From contig NC_132982.1 of the NCBI RefSeq assembly GCF_047496725.1, positions 9,450,501 through 9,514,500 on the forward strand: a stretch of 64,000 bases of DNA, in the 5' to 3' direction. This document shows positions 26,258 through 38,248 of this stretch, piece after piece. Under the pieces are notes generated by a model. It was not told the DNA's origin. It ran no database searches and saw only the letters and a list, made by a program, of their open reading frames with translations. Source of the DNA: Anoplolepis gracilipes. Lineage: Eukaryota; Arthropoda; Insecta; Hymenoptera; Formicidae. Every line of letters starts with the position of its first letter. Position 1 is the stretch's first letter. A program made the translations under genes and the position numbers.

Positions 26258-27605
26258 AGAAAGAAATTAGCCTTGAAATTGTTACTTTTATATTTTAAAT
26301 TATAAAAAGAGATTAAAATTTTTAAAACCAAACTTTCAAATAAAATTATACTAGAAAAATTATATTTCATAGCGAGGTCTGAAATTAAAAATATAATAAA
26401 ATTGTTTTCCGACATATCTGATCATTGGCTCTATTATGACTATCAGATTATGGATATTTACCTACATGTTTTACGTTCATAAATGTAGAAATTATATTTA
26501 AACAACATGCGTTTGTAAAATAAAAAACAAAAATAAAAAGGACTGATAATTAATGGTTATTATACATTCAATTATCTTGTAATAATATTAAGCAATTTTT
26601 TAACTAATTACATACATAAACATATTTTCAGTTCGTTATATTAATATGAATTCTGCAGAGATAAAGAGAATTAGATAAATATATTAAATAATTTAATTTT
26701 ACATATCTTAAACTAGATCGATTTCGCGTGATTTCTTTTATGCAAAGTTATTAGTATCTGAGATACAGTTACTGATATCTTTAGTTGTTGTTATTTTTTG
26801 TAAATTAAAAAAAGGAAAAAGTATCACTTTAATATGTCAATTATTTGAAAACAATATCCAAGATATTTTTAGTTTCAAAATAATTTTTAAGAATTACAAT
26901 TACTTTGTGTAATAAAAAAAATAAATTTTGAGTTTTTTAATTGTAGATTATATTGAAAGATATATAATCTCTGATATACGTAATGGAGTTAATCATTACA
27001 TGCGTTAAAAAACAATTATTATATCTTTAGTTTAACACTTGAAACTATTATATAAGATTTTATTTTTAAACTTCTTCCAAAATAACTATATTTAAAAATG
27101 TATTATCAAAGTTTGATTCGTTGCCATATAATTACATTCGATGAATGGAGTATCGAAAATCACTGCATCATTGCAGTTCGTCGTATTATCGGGCGACGAC
27201 TCGTCATCGCCGGCAAGTGAGTGACTCCGGCGAATGATTCGGCGGCGCGTTACATAATTGTCAGGCTAGTCAGTCATCGGGCGAATTTTCCAGGCACGGC
27301 AAATTTCGTGCTAACAGGCGCGGCAATAAATTATAAAAGATGATCGGTAATTAACAGTAACTGCAACTGGATAGCGTTTATGCCGCCGCTATGGAATATA
27401 CGCCCGATGCCTGTAGCTGACTCTTTATGGTAGGGTGTGCTTATGACGTGAATTATTAGCCCTTGGGTCCTGCAGTGCCTTCGGGCTATGTGTATACACG
27501 TATATGCTCATGTATGATGTGTTTCTCCCCTGTGTATGTGAGTACGGGCGTGGCCTGACGAGGGTGTCGGGCGTGGCTACGAACCAACCCCGAAAAAGCC
27601 ATTCT

Positions 27606-27653
<48 letters not shown>

Positions 27654-29272
27654 GAGGAGAGAGAGGACGGGGAGAGAAAGAGAGGATTGAACGAATATAC
27701 ACTGTGAATTGATTCAGGATGGATCCCCCATTTTGTCCACGTGTACAATCTGTAAAACCTTCTTTTCTTGCTAGCAAAGCGCCTTGAAGCAACCGAGATG
27801 TAATATACTTTCTTTTCGTAAATGTTCTTCACTATAATCGATTTAGATATGTTAAAAGATAAATTTTTAGAGGCGTCTAAATAAAATAGACGGAAAGAAA
27901 ACTCGATATACGAAAAAATGCTGATGATAAAATGTCATGGTGCGCACAAAAAACTTGCGTGAAACTTATTTACCGAAGAAATATGGCAAATGAATTAATA
28001 AAAATACGATAGTTATCTTTTAGCTTTTTAATAAATATTTTGAAACCCAACTTTACTTAAAAAAACATCGAATTTAAAATTTAATCGTCAATATTTAACA
28101 TCAAACTTTACGCTTACTTTGCGACATATGATTTCTCTTATAAAGTTTTAAGAGAAATTTATTTTCAATTTGTCGACTAACTTTTAACTAAAAAATCGTC
28201 ATTTTGTATTTGTGTCATGTATGTATATTGTATAAATGTATATGTCTATATGTGTGTATGTTGCTAAAGGAAAATATATTTTATTATAAATAATTATCAA
28301 AAATAAACCAAGGCACTAACGTCTAAAATGGATTTGGACGAAAAAGTTAAAAAATTAAGAGTTAAAAAATTAGAATTAAATACATATTATACAGTAATTT
28401 AAAGTCACATTTTTGTATTTAAAAATGTGCCGGCAATGTACCTGAATAAATATAATAAAAATAAAATTAAAGTGTTATAAATACTATATAGAATGTGTTC
28501 CAGAAAATATAAGATTTTTGGCTAGATAATCGTTAGAAATTTATTTGTTGACAGCAATGGTCATTTAATATAAAAAATTTAATTAAAGTTTTGAAGCGGA
28601 ATTAGAGATATAAAAAACAGATATAAACAGATGATAAAATGTTTACTTTTCATTAATTTTACCAACGAAATTTACATTTAAAAAATTTAATATCTGACTT
28701 TTACTAGGACAGAGAAAATTAACGTCAAAAGTAAAATAATCGTAATAAATAATTGTCCAAATTTTCTTTCTATTTTTAATTTAACTTTAATTTTCTTAAC
28801 GTTCATGAATTTCGATTTTTGCTTATTTTATATAGAAATTAAGCTCCTACTTTTGTCAAATAAACAGTAAGCAAGCGGTTTTCAACAAAACTATAGATTA
28901 AATAATTTTAAAAGAGTGATCTGATTAAAGTAGACTGTGATTAAAGTAGAGAATGTTAGATTGAAAATTTGTGATCGAAAGAAACAAATAAATTTTGACT
29001 CAAGCTGTCTACAAAGTTTTGTTGTTTTCTCTAAAGCATCGATTTATTAATTTATTTGGGAAAAATATATGGATTTATATTTGATAAAAGTATTATATTT
29101 TATTGAAATTTCTAGAATTCCGTATTTTCGTAATGGAATACAATGGCGACGGAGTCGTGAGTGTATCTCATTATTTGGTTTACTTCTTGGCGGGGTGGAG
29201 ATCTTCGATATCTTGGGGATGATGGCGGTGGAGTGTGCGATATAGGCGAGAGGGGAGAAGAAACGACGTGGA

Positions 29273-29313
<41 letters not shown>

Positions 29314-32300
29314 TAGAAGGAGGAAAAGAAGGAGGTGGAGAAAAGCCACGTTGCGGAGAAAGAGACAGGATTCGGAAAAGCCTTCGCCATCGTACCAGAC
29401 CGCCGTGTCTGCGTTTGTACAGTGGTAATGGGCTGTCAGTAGCAGACGTTCGTTGCTCGTGCCTTATACACCAACACCATTATTCTCCTGCTATCCCGGG
29501 TTAGGTTCTATCGGTTCGCAAACCCGCTCTCATCCCATCCCTCTATCTCTTTCCCAGCTACGCGGCGCATTTCTCGTCGTTACCCCCGGTTTTTTTTTAC
29601 TCGATTTAATGCCGGTATTCTTTTGGATACAAATGTGACTTTTTAACATTTTCAATCTGCCTATAATATTTATCTAATTTCTCGGACTCTAACTCTCTGA
29701 TACTTTTCATCAAAGTCTAAAGCCATTTTTTAAATGATTCAGTGTTATTTATTTTTCATAATTATTTATGTAATAAAATTTATTTTTCTTTCCTAACACA
29801 CACATCGTGTACATATACACACGACACAAATACAAGATGAGGATTTTTTTAGTTTAAAAGTTTGCTGACAAATTGAAAATAAGTTTCCTCTGAAACTTTA
29901 TGAGAGAAATATGTCGCAAAGTACGCGCAGAGTTTAATTTAAAATTTTGACAATTACACTTTGAATTAAATTCTTTTGAACATAAAGTTTTAAGTTTCAA
30001 AGTGTGTAAATTTTTATTAAAAATTTCAAGATAAGATTTTTTTATTTAATTGCTAAACATAAATTTTATATTAATTAACCAACTTCTTTTTCTTTTCAAA
30101 ATTAAAATTAAAAGAGAAAAATATTTTTTTCCGTGCATAGAAAATAATAAAGTCCTTTAATTAATTAGGTTTTATTTTATTAATTTCTTTATAATAGATT
30201 TTTCGCAGATAATATGTATCATGTTTTACTACTTACTCTATTAGCAATCAGTTCAATTTACTCTATATTTTATTTATTATATTTAACGGAATATTAATTG
30301 TGCAATATTTTTTACGTCATACTTTGCGATATTTCTCTAGCAATAAATTTCACACGATTTTTTCTGCTCATTATAATGTTTTTATTGTATCGTCAGCATT
30401 TTTCCGTCTCAAGTTCGCTTTCTGTCTATCTTATTGGCTTTGCGGGAAACGATGAAAATTCCGACCAAACCCCGCTGCCGGTTCTTTCGCCTCGGCTAGC
30501 CCTATATATTCGCCATTCTCCCCCTCCTCCTACATACCTTCCACCTCTCAAGTAATCAATACTATGAGGCATCCTGCACAAGACAGGTACGGCGCTGGTC
30601 CAGATTTTAGAACCAGAGGAGAGACCGGGCATAGTATCTCTCTCTCTCTCTCTCTCTCAGAAAGGCCGAAAAACTCAGTTTATGTTATCTCAAAAGAGAA
30701 TTATTTCATAAATGTACGTATATGTAAATTATATTTGGATTAAATACAAATTTAATAATTTTTTATATCAGGGCAAAATCAACACGCAGTATACAATAAA
30801 TATATGTCAAAGAAGAATATCTTATCAAATTTTTTTTATATACTGCTTTCTATTCTCTATTAATTTCTAATAAAATGTTACGCAATGTAAATCGCAAGTT
30901 AATTAAATGTTTATCAGTGTTTTAAAATTTCTATTAAAAAATGAGATAAAAATCAAATGTAGAAAACATAATAAAAAAATTTTTTTAATTTTATATTAAT
31001 ATATATATTAATATATACGTGTAGAGATAGCATTGGAACAATGCTAAAAAATTTGTGTTAAAATGCATAATTTAAAATAATAATTTTGTAATTCAAGTTC
31101 TTTATATAATTTTTTTTAAACGTATGGTTATATTAAGTTTATATTATTCCTCATTCTATTTGATAAGAATTTGCATCATATATTTATGTAAATACATCCC
31201 TGCGCGTATAAATTATAAATAAATATTTAAAATATAAAAGATCAAATTTCTGAAATGCAATGTTCAAAACATACATTTTATATAATTGAGAATTATAAAA
31301 TAAAAGCTCTAAATAATTGAAATTAAATTAAGAAATGACAAATAAGAGTTGGCGTAATAAGTGAAGCACATAAACGTTTTTTATTTTAATTTGAAGGTAT
31401 TCATATAAATTAAAACTTTTTGGACTATTTTCAACATAATTTTACTCACAAACATTATATATAATAATGAATATAAGTAAAATAAATTTAAATTGATGTC
31501 ATATAGTCGAGTACAAAATAAAAATTCAAAATGTTATCGTACCTTGTTCTCATTATCAGGCAACGCATCATATGATTCCTTCTGCTCCTTTATCTCTACC
31601 TGAGCTTTGTGCATCCTTTCTCTAATATCTCCTACTGATGTTTCACCTATAATAACTATACGTTCAACCTTCTTAATCTGATTCTCTCTTTTTTTATTGA
31701 GCTCAATTATTTTGCCCTCTATGTCCCTGTTGATAAACTCTTGTATCTCGTTTGCTTTACTCTGCGACAAAGAAATTAATCAATCTCATCGTATCTGTAC
31801 ACAGTAATTTAATAACAAAATAAAACATCATCCGTTCAATGCTTCAGACGTCTTTCGCGTCATTACGTTTAAAAGACATCTGATTCTTTTATTATAAATA
31901 ATATACAGGTGTCTTTTAAACATTTTTTTATTCCAATCAATAAACAATAATTACCTGAAAATTGATGATTTTATCTTCAAATCTCATCGCTGATGTCTCA
32001 AGATCTCCATTTATATTACCTAGTTCCTCTTTTAAATCATCAACATGACTTGTCCAGCAGACATCGCAAAATCTCTGTGAGAATATTATATAAATATTAT
32101 TAACTGTTTATTAATGTAATTTTATTACAATTATTTTAGTATGAAGGATATAATTCATGAAAAGATTGATAGTAATAGTTTTCTGCTGGTTGCAAAAATG
32201 CAAACAATTATCGATTATGTTAACTTCAAAATATTATATGTTCATGAGTTACTTACACGTTTACAGTGCTTACACTTATTCTCGCAAATTTCACCGCAGG

Positions 32301-33426
32301 TACGGCATTTTTTTTCTCGGATTTTTGGCGGTAAGGGTGCAAAACTTACAGCATTCTTCGACTCTTTCCTATCTGTTGTACGGATTACTACTACATTGCA
32401 GACCGGACAACTAGTACTGTCCTCTAAAATACGCACGATTATATATATGTCAAACAGTAGGATGTAAAATTTAAAGCCAATTATAACATTAATTATAACT
32501 TTAAATTAAAATAATATTATACAAAAATAATCAAGTACTTTTAACTAACAATAAATTAAATAGGTATAATCTATAGTGCTCAGAATGTTTTTTTTTTTAT
32601 AATTTGATCGGTTTGACTGACAGAAAATAGTTATTTATGTAAAAATAATATTTTCAATTTATTATACCTTTTTTATATGATATCATAAGTCGATTTTTGA
32701 AACATTGCAGGCAAAAAGTGTGACGACATTTCATCATTTTGGGCGATTTTATCTTGCTCTTGCATACAACACATTGCGATACATCAATAGCTGCAAGCGA
32801 AGCCGTCCTATTATGAAATAAATTAGTAAAATTTAGTGACACAATAATTAATAATTGTAAAATTAATAACGATTCTAATAAAATATAAACAATATTTGTC
32901 TAATGCTGTACACTTGTTGCACAAGAAAAGAGCAATATAGCTTTATTTATAATGAAATAATACTAAAGGCGTAAAAGAGCCGAATATAAACAATGTAATT
33001 AGAATTAACTAAATAATTAAATAATTTATTATTACATAAATGAACTACAATATATAAGAACAATATAATAGCTTATTTATGTTATCGTTGCAAATTTAGT
33101 CAATTACATCTGAATTATAATATATGTGTGAGTATTGTGTGATGTATATGAAAATCTTATTAATACATATATTTATTAAAAATATAAATTATGTATGTAT
33201 ATGTGTGATAAATTATATATAAAATATTTAACAACTTAGTAAAATAAAATATTTGACGAACATACTTGCGATGACGCATATTTTGTTTTCTTGATAAAAA
33301 ATTGTTAAATTCTATCGATTTTCTGTCAAGGGAAGCAGATCTCGGTATCTGTCGTATCTTCTGTTTCGAGTTCGACACAGTAACATTTTCTAGATTTAAC
33401 GGATGTGGCAATTGTCGCTTAACCAT
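18822..33426 (-). CDS. TRIM-NHL protein: RING, atypical B-box, coiled coil, six NHL repeats
   Basis: Ten coding exons on the minus strand: 33426-33266, 32807-32668, 32423-32257, 32074-31955, 31761-31543, 21345-21191, 20958-20729, 20212-19869, 19196-19129 and 19044-18822 (1,827 nt, 608 aa). All phases agree. The RING finger spans residues 66-109 with the full C-C-C-H-C-C-C-C set (C66, C69, C81, H83, C86, C89, C106, C109). A B-box-like zinc module follows at about 140-166, with CRTC, CKHC and CDVC pairs and one His. A coiled coil fills about 167-310. Six NHL repeats at about 335-608 should form a beta-propeller; typical strands include GIAFHPERSVLYIADTGNNR and NIIVGDAGNGRVQIF. TRIM-NHL proteins act as E3 ubiquitin ligases and as RNA-binding post-transcriptional regulators through the NHL propeller. 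I cannot place this one with Brat, Mei-P26, Wech or Thin. The weakest junction is the GTTTTG donor at 20728. Confidence 0.88.
19436..19867. repeat. Intronic tandem duplication ending at a splice donor
   Basis: Two copies of a ~215-base AT-rich segment, at about 19436-19650 and 19668-19867, share agtaaaattttaatatta, tatttcctacaacacacac, aactttcaatttataaaatt and caaatatttattttac-like ends. The second copy runs right up to the donor of the 20212-19869 exon. Identity is high but not complete. Confidence 0.75.
24414..25610. repeat. Tandem array, four copies of a ~302-bp unit
   Basis: Copies start at about 24414, 24716, 25018 and 25318, each beginning taatataaatttatatatt. Spacing is 302, 302 and 300 bases; the third copy lost two bases in its att/aat run. 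The units are nearly identical over their whole length. Each contains two tggcaa words (gaaacttggcaatc), a self-complementary attattattaataataat and the segment tgtcatcgtgtattatt. The last copy ends near 25610, where the sequence changes to unrelated DNA. Confidence 0.95.
25730..26140. promoter_or_regulatory. GC-rich non-coding island in the TRIM-NHL intron
   Basis: A sharply bounded block of mixed-base, GC-richer sequence lies just past the satellite array. It includes gttacgcgtcagttgatttt and a ccggccactagcaattcggg stretch. Frames are short and lack splice support. It may be an enhancer; the evidence is compositional only. Confidence 0.3.
27110..27600. promoter_or_regulatory. GC-rich non-coding island with repeated cgggcga words
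   Basis: This block contains repeated cgggcga, ccggcaagtgagtg, ccggcgaatgattc and cggcggcgcg words plus a ggtaattaacagtaactg segment. It is followed by a GA microsatellite (about 27606-27650). Its contrast with flanking AT-rich DNA suggests constraint. No coding frame is supported. Confidence 0.3.
29120..29640. promoter_or_regulatory. GC-rich island with GA tract
   Basis: GC-rich, purine-rich DNA contains a (GA)n run at about 29277-29308, followed by a mixed block to about 29600. The open frames that cross it on both strands are products of the purine repeat. A regulatory role is possible but not shown. Confidence 0.25.
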
Positions 33427-34869
33427 TGTGTTTTTTATACTTTAAAATTATATTATAATTAAGAAAACTTGAATTCTTTTAGAAATAGTATTCTTTTTTA
33501 ATTATAAAGATAATTTACTTCACTACAGAAACATATATTCACTTTCAATTTTGTAATTTTCACAATAATATATAATTCACAGTGAGAAATCGCACAAATT
33601 ATATGAATATTGATACTTTAAATATTTACGATGTTTTTTATGTTAATTTTTTAATTATGGGATGTTATGGTTCCATTTCGTCGTATATCTCGATAGAAAC
33701 TGATAAAAAATATTGGAGCGATTTATCTCATCATCGGCTATCAATGTAGTAACAGTGAATCATTTATCGCGATAAGATAAAAGTTGTCACAAAAATCGTT
33801 TATTTTCAATTTGATAAAATTAGAAAAGTTATAAAAAGTATTTTTATTTTGAATCTTGCAAATTATGAATTTATTTATATAAATATATTAGAATAAAGAG
33901 TAAAAACACACACACGTGCGCGCGATTATACATATAAAATGATAAGCAATATTCTTTCTCCGATTTTTTTAAATACATTTCATTTCGAGACGTAGAAAGT
34001 AAATCATCTCAAAAAGATATATCTTATATGTCACTCTTACATATTCTATTTTTAATTTAATCGTATTATATTCGAATGCAATGTGTGTATATATTCAGAA
34101 TATTTTACCCTTAAAAAAATCTCACAAAGATAAAAAAAGTACGCCAAAACAAAAATATTTTTAATAAATATCCCCCTTATTTGTTCCCAGCTTGTATGCA
34201 ACAAAAAGTTTAACCATAAAAATGTGTTATACACAAAAATACTGAAGCTTTTTATAAAAAAGTTTTTTCTTTAAGATGAAGCCAGTTAAAAAGACATCTT
34301 TACAAATAAACAATAAATATTTCAAAATGCGAAACTCAAAAATATGTAGATATTTAAATTAAATATGATAAAATTAAATATTAAATCAAAATATATGTCA
34401 CTCTTACATATTCTGTTTTTAATTTAATTTATATATATCCCAGTAACTGAAATATTCCATTCGTATTCCAAAAGTTTTGTATATCCTGGAATAGTAGAAA
34501 AATGTTCATAGAACGTTCAAATAATTATGAAATATTCAGAATATTCTATAAACATTACCTGTATCAGTGTAAATTTTGACATATGTATAGAACATAAAAA
34601 ATGAAAGAAAAAATAGAACAAAACGGTATACAAAATGATAAAAAAATTAAAACATTTTGTGCTTATTTGAATATTCTCTGTATATTCTTTAAATATTCCG
34701 GAATGTTTTGGAATAATCTTGGGATGTTTATTTTGGATTTTAGGAATATATTTTATAAATATTTAGTCTTTACTAGGATATATAAATTTCTCTGTACTAA
34801 TTAGATATACAATAAAAAGTATTTAAAAAAATATGTAACGTATATATATATATTTTAAAATATATGATA
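33427..34869. other. Upstream region of the TRIM-NHL gene
   Basis: AT-rich. A mixed-base block at about 33655-33785 includes tatcgcgataaga and tctcgataga words that resemble insect promoter motifs and may serve the TRIM-NHL gene. A 35-base segment (atatgtcactcttacatatt and following bases) occurs twice, near 34027 and 34390. No gene is supported. Confidence 0.4.
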
Positions 34870-35059
34870 ATTTTTATTGTTCTCACAGGCGATGGATGTT
34901 TTAGAATTGATAACTGATAATAAGAGAGAATCCATTGACGATTTGAAACGAAAAGTGATTGCAGGCGACATAATAAGAAACCAACATATAAAAATCTGCG
35001 ACATTATACTTAAAAATATATATCGCTCTAATACTCGCACAATAGAACTTGCCCTATAA
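34870..35059 (+). pseudogene. Orphan terminal-exon-like ORF (unrecognised)
   Basis: After a good acceptor (gttctcacag, ending at about 34889) the plus strand reads AMDVLELITDNKRESIDD and continues open through DLKRKVIAGDIIRNQHIKIC and on to TAA at 35057-35059, about 56 residues. Codon choice and amino-acid mix (charged, amphipathic, likely helical) look like a true protein rather than random AT-rich sequence. No upstream partner exon was found between here and the TRIM-NHL gene. It may be a relic exon, a retrocopy fragment, or the end of a gene whose other exons I missed. I do not recognise the family. Confidence 0.3.
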
Positions 35060-35466
35060 TTTATTAAAAATATTTTTTACAAGGTATATTTTTAGAAGAT
35101 ATAAAATATTCTAAGAATATACCTTATTAAATATTATATAATATTATGCGCTTATAAGGTGATAGAAAGAGTAAAATGAACTGAAATAATTTCAACAATA
35201 TAAAATATTATAATAAAATATTGTAAAAAATATTTTTAATAAATTATTACCGTTTAGAAAATTAAAAAAAGTATTCAAAACTCTTTTGTGTGAAATCTAC
35301 CTTGGCAAGTATAACATGTGACAAAAGACAAAATGTGTCATTGTATCTTTTTTCCACTAAATAATAATAATAGAATAACGTACTGTATTGTTTGCTTTTT
35401 GTTGAAAATTAAAGTTGTTTATATCCTTGTTTATATCGGAACCGCTATATGTAATCACTCATTGTT
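35060..35466. other. AT-rich intergenic stretch
   Basis: Low-complexity AT-rich DNA lies between the orphan ORF and the foldback element. I see nothing in it. Confidence 0.5.
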
Positions 35467-35654
35467 AAGGCTCTTTTCATGTTAACGCTCGACAAAGTGC
35501 TCGACGTTCATTGGCTCATTTTTAGCGACAAAAGTCACGTGACAAACAGTTAAGATACCAATTCGTCATTTTTGGTCACGTGACATCTTTGACGCTAAAA
35601 ATGAGCCAATGAGCGTCGAGCGCTTTGTCAAGCATCAGCATGAAAAGACGCCTT
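35467..35654. mobile_element. Foldback element or MITE with ~80-base inverted repeats
   Basis: The arms at 35467-35543 and 35575-35654 are near reverse complements. Both carry tcttttcatg, gacaaag, gctcgacg, attggctcatttttagcg and gtcacgtgac, separated by a 31-base spacer. The structure would fold into a long hairpin. No transposase is present and the target duplication is unclear. It lies about 570 bases upstream of the XXYLT1 start, near the start of that gene's leader. Confidence 0.8.
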
Positions 35655-36226
35655 GATGACACTTGGCCATGGCCGCCTAGGCTGCTGTCAAATTTCGGGT
35701 TTTTCTCTATTATTATAAAGGAAAATTATATTGTATGTTAAAAATTTATACTCGGATTGTAATTAAGTTAATCAAAGTTGTTCTTAATCAACTTGGCTCA
35801 TATTATATAATAATAGTGCCTTTATTTAATGTCTGACGTGTGTTTTATGAACAAAAATATCACGAATGCAAACGGTCGCAATGATAATCAACAAGTGTAA
35901 TATTAATCGATGGGAAACTTTAAACAGATGATCTATAAAGCGACGCGGTAACATAAAATCCACCGCTAATCATGTTCACGTAAGTATTAATTATTTTCCC
36001 TAATTTTGTAAACCGATATTAATATTTGATCGATTGAGAAAAATTAAATTAAACAAAATAAATTAAGTGAACGAATCGTGGGATTAACTAAAATATAAAA
36101 TTAATTTATTATAATCTTGTTTTTTTTTTTTTTCACAAGATATTTTTATATCTCAAAAATTCCTTTTGTTTATAAATTAAGGGTTGTTTGCGCTTTTAGG
36201 TTAGAAAAATAAGGGATACGGGTTAA
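35655..36226 (+). promoter_or_regulatory. Promoter and 5' leader of XXYLT1
   Basis: A donor (ttcac/GTAAGTATT, exon end 35979) and an acceptor (cgcttttag, exon restart 36200) outline a 5' UTR intron of 220 bases. The leader then continues 27 bases to the ATG at 36227. The transcription start is not visible but should lie between the foldback element and 35979. Confidence 0.5.
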
Positions 36227-38248
36227 ATGCCCTTGCTACGCAAGTTGCTACTAAGACTGACAATTCTTGTGTTGCTTCTGGTAGCCCTCTACTGCTATCA
36301 GACATCCAATGGCGGGCACTGGATTGTGCCCAATCTGCGAATGCGAAATGCAAGCCTGGCGAATCTTACAACCACCCTAACGGTGACTAATGATTCCATT
36401 CAGATTGTTCAAGACAATTATTTATCTTCGAGAGGAAGCACTCTGACACATGATTGGACCAACTATTACAACATTTGGTGTATCTTTACTAAAGTTGCTT
36501 CAAACTCGCCCATGAGACACAAGTTTCAGATATTTGTAGATTCCTTGCTTAGATTGACCTCTGTAAACATTGCTTTCCATATAATAAGCGATGATGAAAG
36601 TCAAGGTATAGCACAAATTGTTATTCGAGATGTCATGGTTAATACTGGAAAGTTTATAAAGGTATTTCTTTATATTTTTTATAATCTATAATGTTTATTT
36701 TTTATGAAATATGTTGGAATACAAATAGTATCATATTATTTATTGTAGTATTATATCATAGAATAAATCTAAATCTTTTTGTGTTTCTTTTTTGAAATAT
36801 TTTATAGCATATGTAGCTTTTTTAAATAGAAAATTTGATTTCATATTTTGATAAATTGTAACTGCTTTCTTCATTTTTTCTTGTTTTAATTCAAATATTT
36901 GTATTGTATGAATAATATCAATGTGTGTATATAGAATACAAATAGTATTACTTAAATTTACACTTTGTATGAGTATATAAATAAATATTTTTTCTTTATT
37001 TTTTTCAGGTATTTTATTATGATGTACATAAATTGGCCATACAATTGGAGGATATTGTGTCAGTTATGTCCCCACATTTCAGTAGTAAACCAGGGACATA
37101 TTATTCTGATGCATTATTTTTTCTCTCACTGGGTATGCACAAGATTGCACCCAGCCACCAGAAACTCGCCGCAATGTTCGATGCAGACACGAAATTTCGC
37201 AGAGACGTGAAGGATTTATTTGAAGAGTTTAACAATTTTGGGGAGAAGGCTTTATTTGGCTTGGCCTCAGAACTAACTCCCGTTTATCGACATGTTTTGT
37301 ACTCGTATCGTACTAAACACCCAACAACAATGTTTGGTGAACCTCGACATAAAGGCGGGTATCCTGGTTACAATAGTGGGATGGTGCTTTTTAATTTAGA
37401 AAGACTACGAAAGTCAGTTGAATATAATGAAATTATTACTAAGAACAGTGTGGATGGAATGACAGAAAAATATCACTTTAAGGTAAGGTTGAATAATCTT
37501 GCAGCTTTCTTTTTTTTTTTTTTTTTTTTTTTTTTTCAAATATAACAAGGACTAATATAACGTAATAATGTTTAAATCCAAAAAAAATCTAAATAATTCC
37601 TTCCTATCTTTCTGATAAAAATCTATATTAATATAATAATTTGTTTTTTTCCACTATATATTATTTTAAATTTATTAGAATTTCAAGAGTTTGTTTAAAT
37701 TTATGATCAGATATATTTTACATATATATGTAAATTATAATTTAATAGTTACATTAAATTATAAAACCTCTTTAAAAATAACAAGAGAATATAGCTTTTT
37801 ATTATTAATTTTATTATTTCTTAAAGTTTAATTTTTTTTTCAAAAAGATGTTTATTTTTAATCAGTTATATAATTTATGGGCTTTTTAACGTTTTCTATA
37901 AAGAAAAAATTTATGTTTGATCAATTTATTCTAATGGAAATATACTTAGTAGATGATATTATTTATATCAAACATATATAGAACATGATATTTTACTGAT
38001 TTATGTTTATCAAATATTACTATAAATATCACTTGTTGCAGGGTCATTTAGGTGATCAAGATTTCTACACACTTCTAGGCATGGAAAGACCAGAACTTAT
38101 CCACACAATTGATTGTGGTTGGAATAGGCAACTTTGTACCTGGTGGCGTGATCGTGGTTATGCAGATATATTTGCTAATTATTCAGAATGCCACTCAGAG
38201 ACTAAACTGTGGCATGGAAATTGCAATACTCCTATACCTGATGATTAA
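36227..38248 (+). CDS. XXYLT1: Xyloside xylosyltransferase 1 (GT8 family)
   Basis: Three coding exons: 36227-36661, 37009-37482 and 38042-38248 (435+474+207 nt, 371 aa, all phase 0). The N terminus is a type II signal anchor: LLRKLLLRLTILVLLLVAL and following residues, hydrophobic at about 7-24. The catalytic region has FDADTKF with a DxD-type metal site at D203/D205, GYPGYNSGMVLFNLERLRKS and GHLGDQDFYTLLGMERPEL. The C terminus has CGWNRQLCTWWRDRGY and the Cys/Trp-rich SECHSETKLWHGNCNTP. The length is close to the human protein (393 aa). Family knowledge: the enzyme sits in the ER membrane and, using UDP-xylose, adds the second xylose to the xylose-glucose glycan on Notch EGF repeats. The gene is complete with a normal C terminus. 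The second intron begins with a long poly-T run. Confidence 0.95.
37507..37536. repeat. Poly-T run in the second XXYLT1 intron
   Basis: A nearly unbroken T run of about 28 bases starts soon after the second donor. It is probably variable in length between individuals or assemblies. Confidence 0.8.

Larger units (their letters stand above)
21346..31542 (-). other. Large fifth intron of the TRIM-NHL gene (10.2 kb)
   Basis: The intron separates the coiled-coil exons from the NHL exons, joining phase 0 to phase 0 (AACAAG/GTACGA to ccgtttcag/GTAACA). Within it are the 302-bp satellite array, GA microsatellites (about 26226-26254, 27606-27650, 29277-29308), a CT tract (about 30639-30658) and GC-rich islands. 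Those islands lie at about 22130-22510, 25730-26140, 27110-27600, 29120-29640 and 30410-30670. No internal gene with splice support was found on either strand. Confidence 0.7.

Noticed and set aside
27425..27832. 135-codon minus-strand frame
   Set aside because: The frame is carried by a GA microsatellite giving a Ser/Leu repeat; no gene structure.
29047..29504. Frames of 89-100 codons on both strands
   Set aside because: They are produced by the GA repeat (Arg/Glu on one strand, Ser/Leu on the other).
34601..34804. 67-codon plus-strand frame
   Set aside because: Phe/Ile/Tyr-rich translation typical of AT-rich random sequence; it does not join the downstream orphan exon with a good donor.
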